A stretch of 34,831 nucleotides of DNA from an uncultured Hungatella sp. (GTDB lineage Bacteria; Bacillota; Clostridia; Lachnospirales; Lachnospiraceae). Under the pieces are notes generated by a model, which was not told the origin of the DNA, ran no database searches, and saw only the letters and a list, made by a program, of their open reading frames with translations. Shown here in pieces: positions 7,516-15,492 of this stretch. Location: positions 1-34,831 of the forward strand of contig CAJUJV010000017.1 in NCBI GenBank assembly GCA_910586845.1, in the 5' to 3' direction. The position numbers were made by a program, and so were the translations under genes. Each line of letters opens with the position of its first letter. Position 1 is the stretch's first letter.

Positions 7516-9462
7516 TCACTGCTTTTTGTCCAGATTTTTCTGCGCCGTGGCCAGCATGAGCTTGATCCGGTTCAGCTGGTTCACTTCGCTGGCGCCCGGG
7601 TCGTAGTCCACGGCGATGATATTGGAGCCGGGATAGGCCCGCCGCAGTTCTTTGATCACGCCTTTTCCCACGATATGGTTGGGGAGACAGCCGAAAGGCT
7701 GAGTACAGACAATATTCTCCACGCCGCTGTGGATCAGTTCCAGCATCTCGCCGGTAAGGAACCAGCCTTCGCCGGTCTGATTGCCCAGGGAGACGAATTC
7801 CCGGGCCATCCGGGCCAGATCCTGGATTCGGGCGGGAGCGGTAAAGTGTGTGCTGGCCAGAAATTCTTTCCGGGCCACCTTCCGCAGGTATTCCAGCAGG
7901 GAAATTCCCACGTTGCACAACCTGGCCGTGGAGGTTTTGCCTCCCAGATTCTCCGCCTTGAAGTTCGTGTTGTAGAAACAGTACAGAAGAAAATCCATCA
8001 GGTCCGGCATGACCGCCTCGGCGCCTTCGGATTCCAGCAGCTGCACGATGTGGTTGTTGGCCAGAGGAGAGAATTTTACCAGGATCTCTCCCACGATGCC
8101 TACCCTGGGCTTTTTCACATCGAGTCTGGGAAGGGTGTCAAATTCCCGGATAATCCCTTTTACGTTCCGATAAAACTCCATCATAGCCGGGGAGCGCTTG
8201 GAAAGGGAAGCGATACATCTTTTTTTCCAGGCCTGATGAAGCCTGTCTGCGGCTCCCGGTTCTTTCTCATAGGGTCTGGTGGCATAGAGAACTCTCATGA
8301 AGATGTCTCCGTAGACCACTGCCTGCATACATTTGATGAGAAGAGGGACCGTAAGCTGGAACCCGGGGTTGGTCTCCATGCCGTTGGCGTTGATGGAGAT
8401 AACCGGGATCTGAGCCATGCCTGCTTTTTCCAGGGCACGGCGGATGAATCCGATATAGTTGGAAGCCCGGCAGCCGCCGCCGGTCTGGCTCATGAATACG
8501 GCGGTGTGATCCAGGTCGTATCTGCCGGACAGAAGGGCCTGCATCACCTGCCCGATGACGATGAGAGACGGATAGCAGGCATCGTTGTTTACATACTGCA
8601 GTCCCACGTCGATAGCAGAGCGGTCGTCGTTTTTCAGGATCTCGATCTGATAGCCAAAGGACCGGATAGCCGGTTCCAGCAGGTCAAAGTGGATGGGAGA
8701 CATCTGAGGGCACAGAAGAGTGTAGGTCTTCTTCATCTCTTTGGTGAACATGACCCGGTTGTAGGCGCTGCTGACCATCTTTCTCTCAAAATGATTGATA
8801 TCCCTCACCTTCAGGGCGGCGATGAGAGAGCGGACCCGGATGCGGGCGGCTCCCAGGCTGTTGACCTCGTCGATCTTTAAGACCGTATAAATCTTCCCGG
8901 CAGCGGAAAGAATATCATGTACCTGGTCCGTAGTGACGGCATCCAGGCCGCAGCCGAAGGAATTGAGCTGAATCAGGTCCAGAAAGTCGCTTGTCTTTAC
9001 ATAGGAAGCGGCGGCATAGAGTCTGGAGTGATACATCCACTGATCCGTCACGATAAGAGGACGTTCCACCTGTCCCAGATGGGAGACGGAGTCTTCCGTA
9101 AGAACCGCCATGCCGTAGGAGGTGATCATATCCGGGATTCCGTGGTGGATCTCCGGATCGATATGATAGGGTCTGCCGGCCAGGACGATGCCGTGACGAT
9201 TGTGGTCTTTTAACCACTGAATCGTCTCCTCGCCTTTTTTCAGCAGATCCAGACGGGAAGCCATAAGCTCCTGCCAGCCTTTATGAACGGCATCCAGAAC
9301 TTCTTTTTCGGGGATGCCAAATTCCTTTTTAAATTCTGCGGCCAGCTGGCGTCCCAGGATCTCTTCGCTGGTAAATGCCATGAAAGGGTTCAGGAACCGG
9401 ACCTGTTTTTCGGCCAGCTCCTCCACATTGTTCTTGATGTTCTCGGCATAGGAGGTGACCAT
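7516..9462 (-). CDS. 2-hydroxyacyl-CoA dehydratase-like domain, C-terminal part of a gene split by an in-frame TGA
   Basis: This is the C-terminal portion of an acyl-CoA dehydratase activase-related protein whose family members are about 1,400 residues in one chain. The region from 9462 back carries HgdB-like features: YHIDPEIHHGIPDMI, FGCGLDAVTTDQV, an SQTGGGCRASNY motif with a cysteine suited to an iron-sulfur site, and ACYPSLIVIGQ. The codons from 9645 to 9463 are open in the same frame and encode conserved-looking sequence (KIYELGIESIPSESECYPAK), so the true gene does not start at 9462: the ATG there has no ribosome binding site. Unless the TGA is bypassed or is a sequencing error, this half is probably not made. 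The full frame would run from 11754 to 7516. Confidence 0.85.
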   Translation of the reverse strand: MVTSYAENIKNNVEELAEKQVRFLNPFMAFTSEEILGRQLAAEFKKEFGIPEKEVLDAVHKGWQELMASRLDLLKKGEETIQWLKDHNRHGIVLAGRPYHIDPEIHHGIPDMITSYGMAVLTEDSVSHLGQVERPLIVTDQWMYHSRLYAAASYVKTSDFLDLIQLNSFGCGLDAVTTDQVHDILSAAGKIYTVLKIDEVNSLGAARIRVRSLIAALKVRDINHFERKMVSSAYNRVMFTKEMKKTYTLLCPQMSPIHFDLLEPAIRSFGYQIEILKNDDRSAIDVGLQYVNNDACYPSLIVIGQVMQALLSGRYDLDHTAVFMSQTGGGCRASNYIGFIRRALEKAGMAQIPVISINANGMETNPGFQLTVPLLIKCMQAVVYGDIFMRVLYATRPYEKEPGAADRLHQAWKKRCIASLSKRSPAMMEFYRNVKGIIREFDTLPRLDVKKPRVGIVGEILVKFSPLANNHIVQLLESEGAEAVMPDLMDFLLYCFYNTNFKAENLGGKTSTARLCNVGISLLEYLRKVARKEFLASTHFTAPARIQDLARMAREFVSLGNQTGEGWFLTGEMLELIHSGVENIVCTQPFGCLPNHIVGKGVIKELRRAYPGSNIIAVDYDPGASEVNQLNRIKLMLATAQKNLDKKQ

Positions 9463-9645
9463 GGGGCAGTTGTAATGATTGCCGGCCTCCGGCTGTTCAT
9501 TCCTCTCATAAGGAATGCAGGGATAAAAGATGGTCCGGATGCCCTGGGCGATGAGCCAGGATACATGTCCGTGTACGATCTTGGCCGGATAACATTCCGA
9601 CTCGCTGGGAATGGATTCGATGCCCAGTTCGTAGATCTTTCCCGT

Positions 9646-9648
9646 TCA
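9646..9648 (-). other. In-frame TGA interrupting the activase/dehydratase gene
   Basis: The codon after ..TVLSPQ is TGA, followed in the same frame by ACG GGA AAG ATC TAC and 61 open codons to the ATG at 9462. Nothing else in the 4,239-bp frame from 11754 to 7516 is broken. Homologues, as I recall them, have Ser at this place, so a single TCA to TGA change is the simplest explanation. A six-C run just upstream also allows a pair of compensating base-call errors. Confidence 0.85.
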
Positions 9649-11754
9649 CTGGGGGGAAAGTACAGTCCGAAAGCCCAGCTCTTTAAAAAATACGGCCCAG
9701 AAAGGATAGTTTTCATAAAAATTCAGTACTCTGGGGATGCCGATGGTTCCCCGGGAAGCCATGTCCGGAGTCAGGGCCTCATAGTCAAACATCCGGTGGT
9801 ATTTGTAGTCGAAGAGGTTGGGAACTTCTTTTTTAATCTTCTCTTTGCCCAGTCCCCTCTCGCAGCGGTTTCCGCTGATGAACTGGCGTCCTCCCTCAAA
9901 CCGGTTGACTGTCAGGACGCACCGGTTGGTACAGCCCTTGCATCGAGCCATGGAAGTCTCGTATTTCAGATTGATGATCTTGTCCAGGGGCAGAAGAGTG
10001 GTGCGGCGTCCCTCTTCATACCGTTCTCTCGCGATCAGAGCGGCGCCGAAAGCGCCCATGATCCCTGCGATGTCAGGACGGACGGCTTCACAGCCGGATA
10101 TTTTCTCGAAACTGCGCAGCACCGCATCATTATAAAAAGTGCCGCCCTGGACTACCACATGGGAGCCCAGATCAGAAGGATTGGTGATCTTGATCACCTT
10201 GTAGAGCGCGTTTTTGATTACCGAGTAGGCCAGTCCGGCGGAGATATCGGCCACGCTGGCCCCCTCCTTCTGGGCCTGTTTTACATTGGAATTCATAAAT
10301 ACGGTGCAGCGGGTTCCCAGGTCCGTGGGATTTTGGGCAAACAGGGCTTCTTTTGCAAAATCTTCCACAGAATAGTTGAGGGATCTGGCGAAGGTTTCGA
10401 TGAAGGAGCCGCAGCCCGAGGAACAGGCCTCGTTGAGCTGAACACTGTCCACGGTCTTATCCCGGATCTTGATGCATTTCATATCCTGGCCGCCGATGTC
10501 CAGGATACAGTCTACCTGGGGATCGAAAAATGCTGCAGCATAATAGTGGGAGATGGTCTCCACTTCGCCTTCATCCATCATCAGGGCCGCCTTTAAGAGG
10601 GCTTCCCCGTAGCCGGTGGAACAGGACCAGGCGATGACAGCGGTATCAGGCAGCAGAGCCCGGATCTCACGCATGGAGCGGATGGCAGTGGCCAGAGGGC
10701 TTCCGTTGTTGTTGCTGTAGAAGTGGTACAGCAGAGTGCCGTCTTCCCCGACCAGAGCCACTTTGGTGGTGGTGGAGCCGGCATCGATGCCCAGAAAGCA
10801 GTTGCCCTCATAAGAGGCCAGAGGCGCTTTCTTCACCATGTGGCAGTTGTGACGGGCAGTGAAGCGGTCATAATCTTCCTGATCCATGAACAGGGGCTCC
10901 ATGCGCTTCACCTCGAAATCCATCTTGATGCCGTGAGTCAGCCGGGTCACCATCTCGTCAAGGGAGATGCTCATATCTTCTCTGCTGTTCATGGCAGCGC
11001 CGAGAGCGGCAAAAAGGTGGGAATGGGCAGGAGCGATGATCTGTTCTCCGGACAGGTTCAGAGTCCGGATAAATGCCTGGCGCAGTTCCGGCAGGAAATG
11101 GAGAGGTCCTCCGAGAAACGCCACATTGCCCCGGATAGGCTTGCCGCAGGCCAGGCCGCTGATGGTCTGGTTGACCACTGCCTGGAAGATGGAGGCGGCC
11201 AGGTCCTCTCTGGTAGCTCCCTCATTGATCAGGGGCTGGATATCGGATTTGGCGAATACGCCGCATCTGGCAGCGATGGGGTAGATCATCTGGTAGTCTC
11301 TGGCATACTCGTTGAGTCCCGAGGCATCGGTCTGCAGAAGAGCTGCCATCTGGTCAATAAAAGAACCGGTACCGCCTGCGCAGATCCCGTTCATGCGCTG
11401 GTCAATACCGCCGGAAAAATAGATGATCTTGGCATCTTCCCCGCCCAGCTCGATCGCCACATCGGTCCGGGGCGCTTCTGCCTGAAGAGCCGTGGCCACA
11501 GCCACCACCTCCTGGACAAAGGGAACCTCCAGATGGGAGGCCAGAGTCAGACCTCCGGAACCGGTGATGACAGGGTGCAGGATCAGCTCTCCCAGCTTTT
11601 CCCGGGCCCGTGTCAGGAGAAGAGCCAGGGTTTCCTGGATGTTGGCGTAGTGTCTCTCATAGTCGGCAAACAGCATATGGTGCTCGCTGTCGGTGACTGC
11701 TATTTTTACAGTGGTGGAACCGATATCGATCCCTAAAGAGTAATTGTTTTTCAT
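9646..11754 (-). CDS. 2-hydroxyacyl-CoA dehydratase activase-related protein, N-terminal part (two BcrAD/BadFG ATPase domains)
   Basis: Two ASKHA-fold activator domains lie in tandem: the first begins SLGIDIGSTTVKIAV (about residues 5-19), the second FLGIDAGSTTTKVALVGEDG (about residues 320-340). Each is followed by a cysteine motif, CAGGTGSFIDQMA and CSSGCGSFIETFA, which in HgdC-type activators bridges a [4Fe-4S] cluster across the dimer. ATP-driven electron transfer to a dehydratase partner is the known role of the family; the substrate here is unknown. A third, DUF2229-like region (MARCKGCTNRCVLTVNRF) follows, then a TGA at 9648-9646. Start: ATG 11754 directly precedes KNNYSLGID. AAAGGAGG lies about 20 bases before it, unusually far, so initiation may be at a near-cognate codon closer to that site. 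Confidence 0.88.
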   Translation of the reverse strand: MKNNYSLGIDIGSTTVKIAVTDSEHHMLFADYERHYANIQETLALLLTRAREKLGELILHPVITGSGGLTLASHLEVPFVQEVVAVATALQAEAPRTDVAIELGGEDAKIIYFSGGIDQRMNGICAGGTGSFIDQMAALLQTDASGLNEYARDYQMIYPIAARCGVFAKSDIQPLINEGATREDLAASIFQAVVNQTISGLACGKPIRGNVAFLGGPLHFLPELRQAFIRTLNLSGEQIIAPAHSHLFAALGAAMNSREDMSISLDEMVTRLTHGIKMDFEVKRMEPLFMDQEDYDRFTARHNCHMVKKAPLASYEGNCFLGIDAGSTTTKVALVGEDGTLLYHFYSNNNGSPLATAIRSMREIRALLPDTAVIAWSCSTGYGEALLKAALMMDEGEVETISHYYAAAFFDPQVDCILDIGGQDMKCIKIRDKTVDSVQLNEACSSGCGSFIETFARSLNYSVEDFAKEALFAQNPTDLGTRCTVFMNSNVKQAQKEGASVADISAGLAYSVIKNALYKVIKITNPSDLGSHVVVQGGTFYNDAVLRSFEKISGCEAVRPDIAGIMGAFGAALIARERYEEGRRTTLLPLDKIINLKYETSMARCKGCTNRCVLTVNRFEGGRQFISGNRCERGLGKEKIKKEVPNLFDYKYHRMFDYEALTPDMASRGTIGIPRVLNFYENYPFWAVFFKELGFRTVLSPQ

Positions 11755-11836
11755 ATTTGCGGGGTAAATCCCTGCCTCCTTTGCATAAAGACATGCCCGA
11801 CGGGCTGAAGTAACATGTATATGGGCATACCGTAGG

Positions 11837-11865
11837 TAGTGTACCATAAATTAAGAAAGAAAACA
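11837..11865 (-). promoter_or_regulatory. Possible promoter of the activase gene
   Basis: On the minus strand a TTGTTT -35-like box and a TACACT -10-like box are separated by 17 bases, ending about 80 bases before the start codon at 11754. Both boxes are imperfect, so this is a weak prediction. Confidence 0.4.
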
Positions 11866-11953
11866 ATTGGGGGGCACTGTTAAAAAATTGTTAACTGCCT
11901 TTAAAAATATGGTGAAAATGCTTATATAGTTCCGGAGGCTTGTGCAGATTTGT

Positions 11954-11982
11954 TTGACAAACCTCTTGGCACAAACTATAAT
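11954..11982 (+). promoter_or_regulatory. Consensus sigma-A promoter of the corA-pyk run
   Basis: TTGACA at 11954-11959 and TATAAT at 11977-11982 are both perfect, with the ideal 17-base spacer. It sits inside a frame that stays open upstream of corA, which shows that the ORF's upstream ATG at 11950 is not the start of the protein. Confidence 0.92.
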
Positions 11983-12036
11983 GGTAAAGTCAAGGATATA
12001 TTTGGAAAAAACCGCTTACAGGAAAAGGGTGAGACT

Positions 12037-12972
12037 ATGATTCAGATCTTTATGACAGAGGATGGGGGGATCCATCAGAGAGATGAGGTAGAAAACGGCG
12101 TCTGGATGGCCCTTACGGATCCTACGGCTACGGAGATCCTGGAGATTTCGGAGAGTTACGGTATCGATCCGGACCATCTGAGAGCCCCTCTGGATGAGGA
12201 GGAACGTTCCCGTATAGAACTGGAGGATCATTACACTCTGATCCTGGTGGATATTCCGGCTATTGAGGAGAGAAGCGGGAAGGACTGGTATGTGACCATT
12301 CCTCTGGGAATCATCGTTACGGAGCAGATGATCATCACCATATGTCTGGAGGAGACGCCGATCCTGACAGCATTTATGGACGGAAGAGTGAAAGAATTTT
12401 ATACTTATATGAAGACCAGGTTTATCCTGCAGATCCTCTATAAAAACGCTTCCATGTACCTGCAGTACTTAAGAGTCATTGACAAGAAGAGCGATGTGGT
12501 GGAGAGGAAGCTTCACAAGGCTCAGAAGAATCAGGAGCTGATGGAGCTTCTGGAACTGGAGAAGAGCCTTCTGTATTTTTCCACGTCACTCCGTTCCAAC
12601 GAAGTAGTCCTGGAGAAACTGATGAAGACGGATAAGATCAAGAAATATCCGGAAGATACGGAGCTTCTTGAAGATGTCATCATCGAGAACAAACAGGCCA
12701 TTGAGATGGCCAATATCTACAGCGGCAACCTGAATGTGACCACGGAGGCAGTGGCTTCGGTGATTTCCAACAATCTGAATATCGTGATGAAGCTTCTGAC
12801 CACCATCACTCTGGTTATGGCGATCCCCACTATGATAGCCAGCTTTTACGGTATGAATGTTCTTGGGATCCCATTTGCAACTCATCCGGAAGGATTCTGG
12901 ATCGTTATCGGATTTACAGTTGTGCTGTCTCTGGTAGTGACCCTGATTTTTTCCAAGAAAGACCTGTTTTAA
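12037..12972 (+). CDS. corA: CorA-family divalent cation (Mg2+/Co2+) transporter
   Basis: This 311-residue protein has the CorA plan: a large cytoplasmic alpha/beta N-terminal domain, a long charged helix (residues about 130-250), and two C-terminal membrane helices. The first helix ends in the pore signature YGMNVLG near residue 275, which is the family-defining GMN selectivity motif; a short periplasmic loop follows and a second helix ends in the basic SKKDLF tail. It should form a pentameric channel. Start ATG 12037 (MIQIF) follows AAAAGGGTGAG; the longer open frame from 11950 overlaps the promoter and is rejected. The next gene begins 22 bases downstream, so it leads an operon with the rhomboid-like gene and pyk. 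Confidence 0.93.
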   Translation: MIQIFMTEDGGIHQRDEVENGVWMALTDPTATEILEISESYGIDPDHLRAPLDEEERSRIELEDHYTLILVDIPAIEERSGKDWYVTIPLGIIVTEQMIITICLEETPILTAFMDGRVKEFYTYMKTRFILQILYKNASMYLQYLRVIDKKSDVVERKLHKAQKNQELMELLELEKSLLYFSTSLRSNEVVLEKLMKTDKIKKYPEDTELLEDVIIENKQAIEMANIYSGNLNVTTEAVASVISNNLNIVMKLLTTITLVMAIPTMIASFYGMNVLGIPFATHPEGFWIVIGFTVVLSLVVTLIFSKKDLF

Positions 12973-12994
12973 TCTTGCAGGAAAGGATAATAAC

Positions 12995-13852
12995 ATGAAG
13001 TTTTTTCGCAAACTGGAACAAAAGTACGGGAGATATGCCATCAGTAATCTGATGTACTATATCGTGATCCTCTATGGGATGGGTCTGATCCTGTATCTGC
13101 TTAATCCCATGTTCTACTGGCTTTACCTGTCTCTGGATATGGCTGCCATTTTCCACGGCCAGATCTGGCGTCTGGTGACTTTCCTCATCTATCCTCCGGC
13201 GCTGGGAAGCTGGGTGCTGAGCGACATTTTCTTCGGGGTTATCGCTCTGTTCATGTACCACAGCCTGGGACTTACCCTGGAGCGTGTCTGGGGATCTTTC
13301 CGGTTTAACGTGTTCTTTTTTATGGGTGTTATCGGTCAGATTCTGGCGGCGCTGGCGGGATATGTGGTATTTCATGAGAGTTACTACATCACCACCGGTT
13401 TCCTGAATTTCTCCATATTCCTGGCGTTTGCCGTCTGTTTTCCTGACGTGCAGTTTCTGCTGTTTATGGTGATCCCCATCAAGGCCAAATGGCTGGCAGT
13501 GGCGGAGACCGCGGTGTATGCCTACAGTTTTGTCAAAGGGACGGCCAGCATCCGGTGTGAGATCATTCTGTCCCTGATCAATGTGATCCTGTTTGTGGCT
13601 ATGACCCGTAATTATCAGCGCTACAGTCCCAGGGAGATGAAGCGGAAACACGATTTCAAAACCAGGATCAAGGCTGTGCCCAGAGGACGCACGATCCACC
13701 GGTGTGCAGTCTGCGGCCGCACGGAGCAGGATGACCCCAATCTGGAGTTCCGGTACTGTTCCAAATGTAAAGGCGGCCTGGAATACTGCCAGGATCATCT
13801 GTATACCCATCAGCACGTGACGGAAGACATCGCCCGTCTTCACGATCATTAG
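12995..13852 (+). CDS. Rhomboid-like membrane protein with C-terminal zinc-finger, catalytic serine motif not seen
   Basis: Six or so membrane segments fill residues 15-205, with rhomboid-like landmarks: IWRLVTFLIYP after the first helix and LTLERVWGSFRFNVFF at the turn that precedes the third/fourth helices. However, where active rhomboids have GxSG there is TTGFLNFSIF, and no clear catalytic histidine follows, so it looks like a non-proteolytic rhomboid relative. The C-terminal cytosolic tail has CAVCG, CSKCK and C..H..H residues (about 231-272), forming one or two zinc sites. It lies 22 bases after corA and 24 bases before pyk, with AGGAAAGGATAA as ribosome binding site. A DUF membrane protein unrelated to rhomboids remains possible. 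Confidence 0.72.
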   Translation: MKFFRKLEQKYGRYAISNLMYYIVILYGMGLILYLLNPMFYWLYLSLDMAAIFHGQIWRLVTFLIYPPALGSWVLSDIFFGVIALFMYHSLGLTLERVWGSFRFNVFFFMGVIGQILAALAGYVVFHESYYITTGFLNFSIFLAFAVCFPDVQFLLFMVIPIKAKWLAVAETAVYAYSFVKGTASIRCEIILSLINVILFVAMTRNYQRYSPREMKRKHDFKTRIKAVPRGRTIHRCAVCGRTEQDDPNLEFRYCSKCKGGLEYCQDHLYTHQHVTEDIARLHDH

Positions 13853-13876
13853 ACAAACAGGGAGGAGCTTTATATT

Positions 13877-15313
13877 ATGAAGAAAACAAAGATCATCTGC
13901 ACCATGGGCCCCAACTCCGATGACCGCAGGGTCATGGTGGATCTTGCCTTAAACGGCATGGACATTGCAAGATTTAATTTTTCTCACGGGGATCACGAAG
14001 AACAGAAGGCGCGTCTGGACCAGTTAAAGAGTGTGAGAGAAGAACTGGGTCTTCCCATCGCCGCTCTTTTGGATACCAAAGGGCCTGAGATCCGCACGGG
14101 ACTGTTAAAAGACGGAAAAAAAGTGACTCTGACAGAGGGTCAGGAATTTACCCTGACCACAAGAGCTGTGGAAGGCGACGAGAATGTCTGCCATATCAAT
14201 TACGGCGGTCTTAATGAGGACGTGGTTCCCGGCAACCGTATTCTGATCGACGACGGCCTGATCGAGCTTCAGGTAGAGCAGGTCGAGGGAACGGAGATCC
14301 GCTGCCGGGTGGTCAACGGCGGCGAGCTGGGCCAGAGAAAAGGAGTCAATGTCCCCAATGTCAGGGTGAAGCTTCCTGCCCTGACGGAGAAGGACAAGGA
14401 AGATATCTGGTTCGGGATCGAGGAGGGCTTTGATTTTATCGCCGCTTCCTTTGTCCGCAATGCGGATGCCATCATAGAGATCAAACAGATGCTGGATGTG
14501 GCCGGTTCCAGTATCAAAGTCATCGCCAAAATCGAGAATGCGGAGGGTATCGACAATATTGACTCTATTATCCAGGCCAGCGACGGCATTATGGTAGCCA
14601 GAGGCGACATGGGCGTGGAGATCCCTGCAGAGCGGGTTCCCTACATTCAGAAAGAGATCATCCGCAAGTGCAACGAGGCCAGCAAGCCGGTGATCACGGC
14701 TACTCAGATGCTGGATTCCATGATCCGCAATCCCCGTCCCACCAGGGCGGAGGTGACAGATGTGGCCAATGCGGTCTATGACGGTACCGACGCGGTGATG
14801 CTGTCCGGGGAAACCGCCATGGGCAAATATCCTGTGGAAGCTCTGAAGATGATGGCTCAGATCGCGGAGGAGACCGAGTCCCATCTGGATTACAGCGCAT
14901 ATCTCAGGCGCAACGTGTCGGCGGAGAACCTGCGCAGGATCTCCAATGCGGTCTGCTTTTCCTCTGTTTCCACTGCCCATGATCTGGAGGCCAAAGTGAT
15001 CATCGCCCCCAGCATCAGCGGGTTTACGGCAGGCCTTCTGTCAAAATACCGCCCCGGCGCCAGAATCATCGGTCTGTCTCCCAGCGGTACGGCTGTGCGT
15101 CAGATGCAGATCCTCTGGGGTGTCACGCCGTTTCTGGCCAAACGGGCAGATTCCACAGATATCCTCATCGCTTCTTCCGTAGACCTGCTGCGGGGAAAAG
15201 GAATCCTGGAATCCGGCGATGTGGCGGTAGTCACTGCCGGAGTGGTCAGCCACGAACGCCGTCATGAACCGGCTCAGGATACCAACATCATGAGGATCGT
15301 AAATATTTTATAG
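13877..15313 (+). CDS. pyk: Pyruvate kinase
   Basis: This glycolytic enzyme converts phosphoenolpyruvate and ADP to pyruvate and ATP. Visible motifs are KIICTMGPNS at the N-terminus, ARFNFSHG for the substrate loop, LDTKGPEIRTG, VIAKIENAEG with the catalytic lysine, ARGDMGVE for Mg2+, and TATQMLDSM. At 478 residues it is the form without the extra PEP-utilising C-terminal domain found in Bacillus pyruvate kinases. GGGAGGAG at 13860-13867 precedes ATG 13877. It is third in the corA operon and is followed by an intrinsic terminator. Confidence 0.97.
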   Translation: MKKTKIICTMGPNSDDRRVMVDLALNGMDIARFNFSHGDHEEQKARLDQLKSVREELGLPIAALLDTKGPEIRTGLLKDGKKVTLTEGQEFTLTTRAVEGDENVCHINYGGLNEDVVPGNRILIDDGLIELQVEQVEGTEIRCRVVNGGELGQRKGVNVPNVRVKLPALTEKDKEDIWFGIEEGFDFIAASFVRNADAIIEIKQMLDVAGSSIKVIAKIENAEGIDNIDSIIQASDGIMVARGDMGVEIPAERVPYIQKEIIRKCNEASKPVITATQMLDSMIRNPRPTRAEVTDVANAVYDGTDAVMLSGETAMGKYPVEALKMMAQIAEETESHLDYSAYLRRNVSAENLRRISNAVCFSSVSTAHDLEAKVIIAPSISGFTAGLLSKYRPGARIIGLSPSGTAVRQMQILWGVTPFLAKRADSTDILIASSVDLLRGKGILESGDVAVVTAGVVSHERRHEPAQDTNIMRIVNIL

Positions 15314-15353
15314 GATCTTTCCGTTATCGGGGGATCATCGGTCAGACGAAGGG

Positions 15354-15409
15354 GTCTGCTGCGGGGTCTGCAGTTTCGGCTGCACTGCTTCGCGGCAGGC
15401 CTTTTGTTT
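15354..15409 (+). terminator. Intrinsic terminator after pyk
   Basis: GTCTGCTGC at 15354-15362 pairs over 9 bp (with G-U pairs) with GCGGCAGGC at 15392-15400; an inner TGCAG/CTGCA helix forms around TTTCGG. CTTTTGTTT follows. The remaining leader before the next gene is about 85 bases and shows no riboswitch I can recognise. Confidence 0.75.
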
Positions 15410-15492
15410 AAGAAAGACGTCTGAGTGAGGGAACCTGCCGAAACAGGGCTTCTTTATCAAGATAAAAATCACAAAAAGAGAGGAACAGGACT

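Noticed and set aside
9646..9648. Selenocysteine at the in-frame TGA of the activase gene
   Set aside because: The residue aligns, from memory, with serine rather than cysteine in homologues, and no convincing hairpin with a G-apex loop was found just downstream. Kept only as a low alternative.
9283..10596. A 437-codon open frame on the plus strand opposite the activase gene, and others at 7675-8880 and 10723-11736
   Set aside because: They are antisense shadows of a conserved gene with clear motifs on the minus strand; no ribosome binding sites or recognisable domains, and length is explained by the G+C-rich codon pattern.
15410..15492. A lysine riboswitch or T-box before the lysA-type gene
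   Set aside because: The leader is only about 85 bases after the pyk terminator and shows no T-box sequence or multi-helix architecture.
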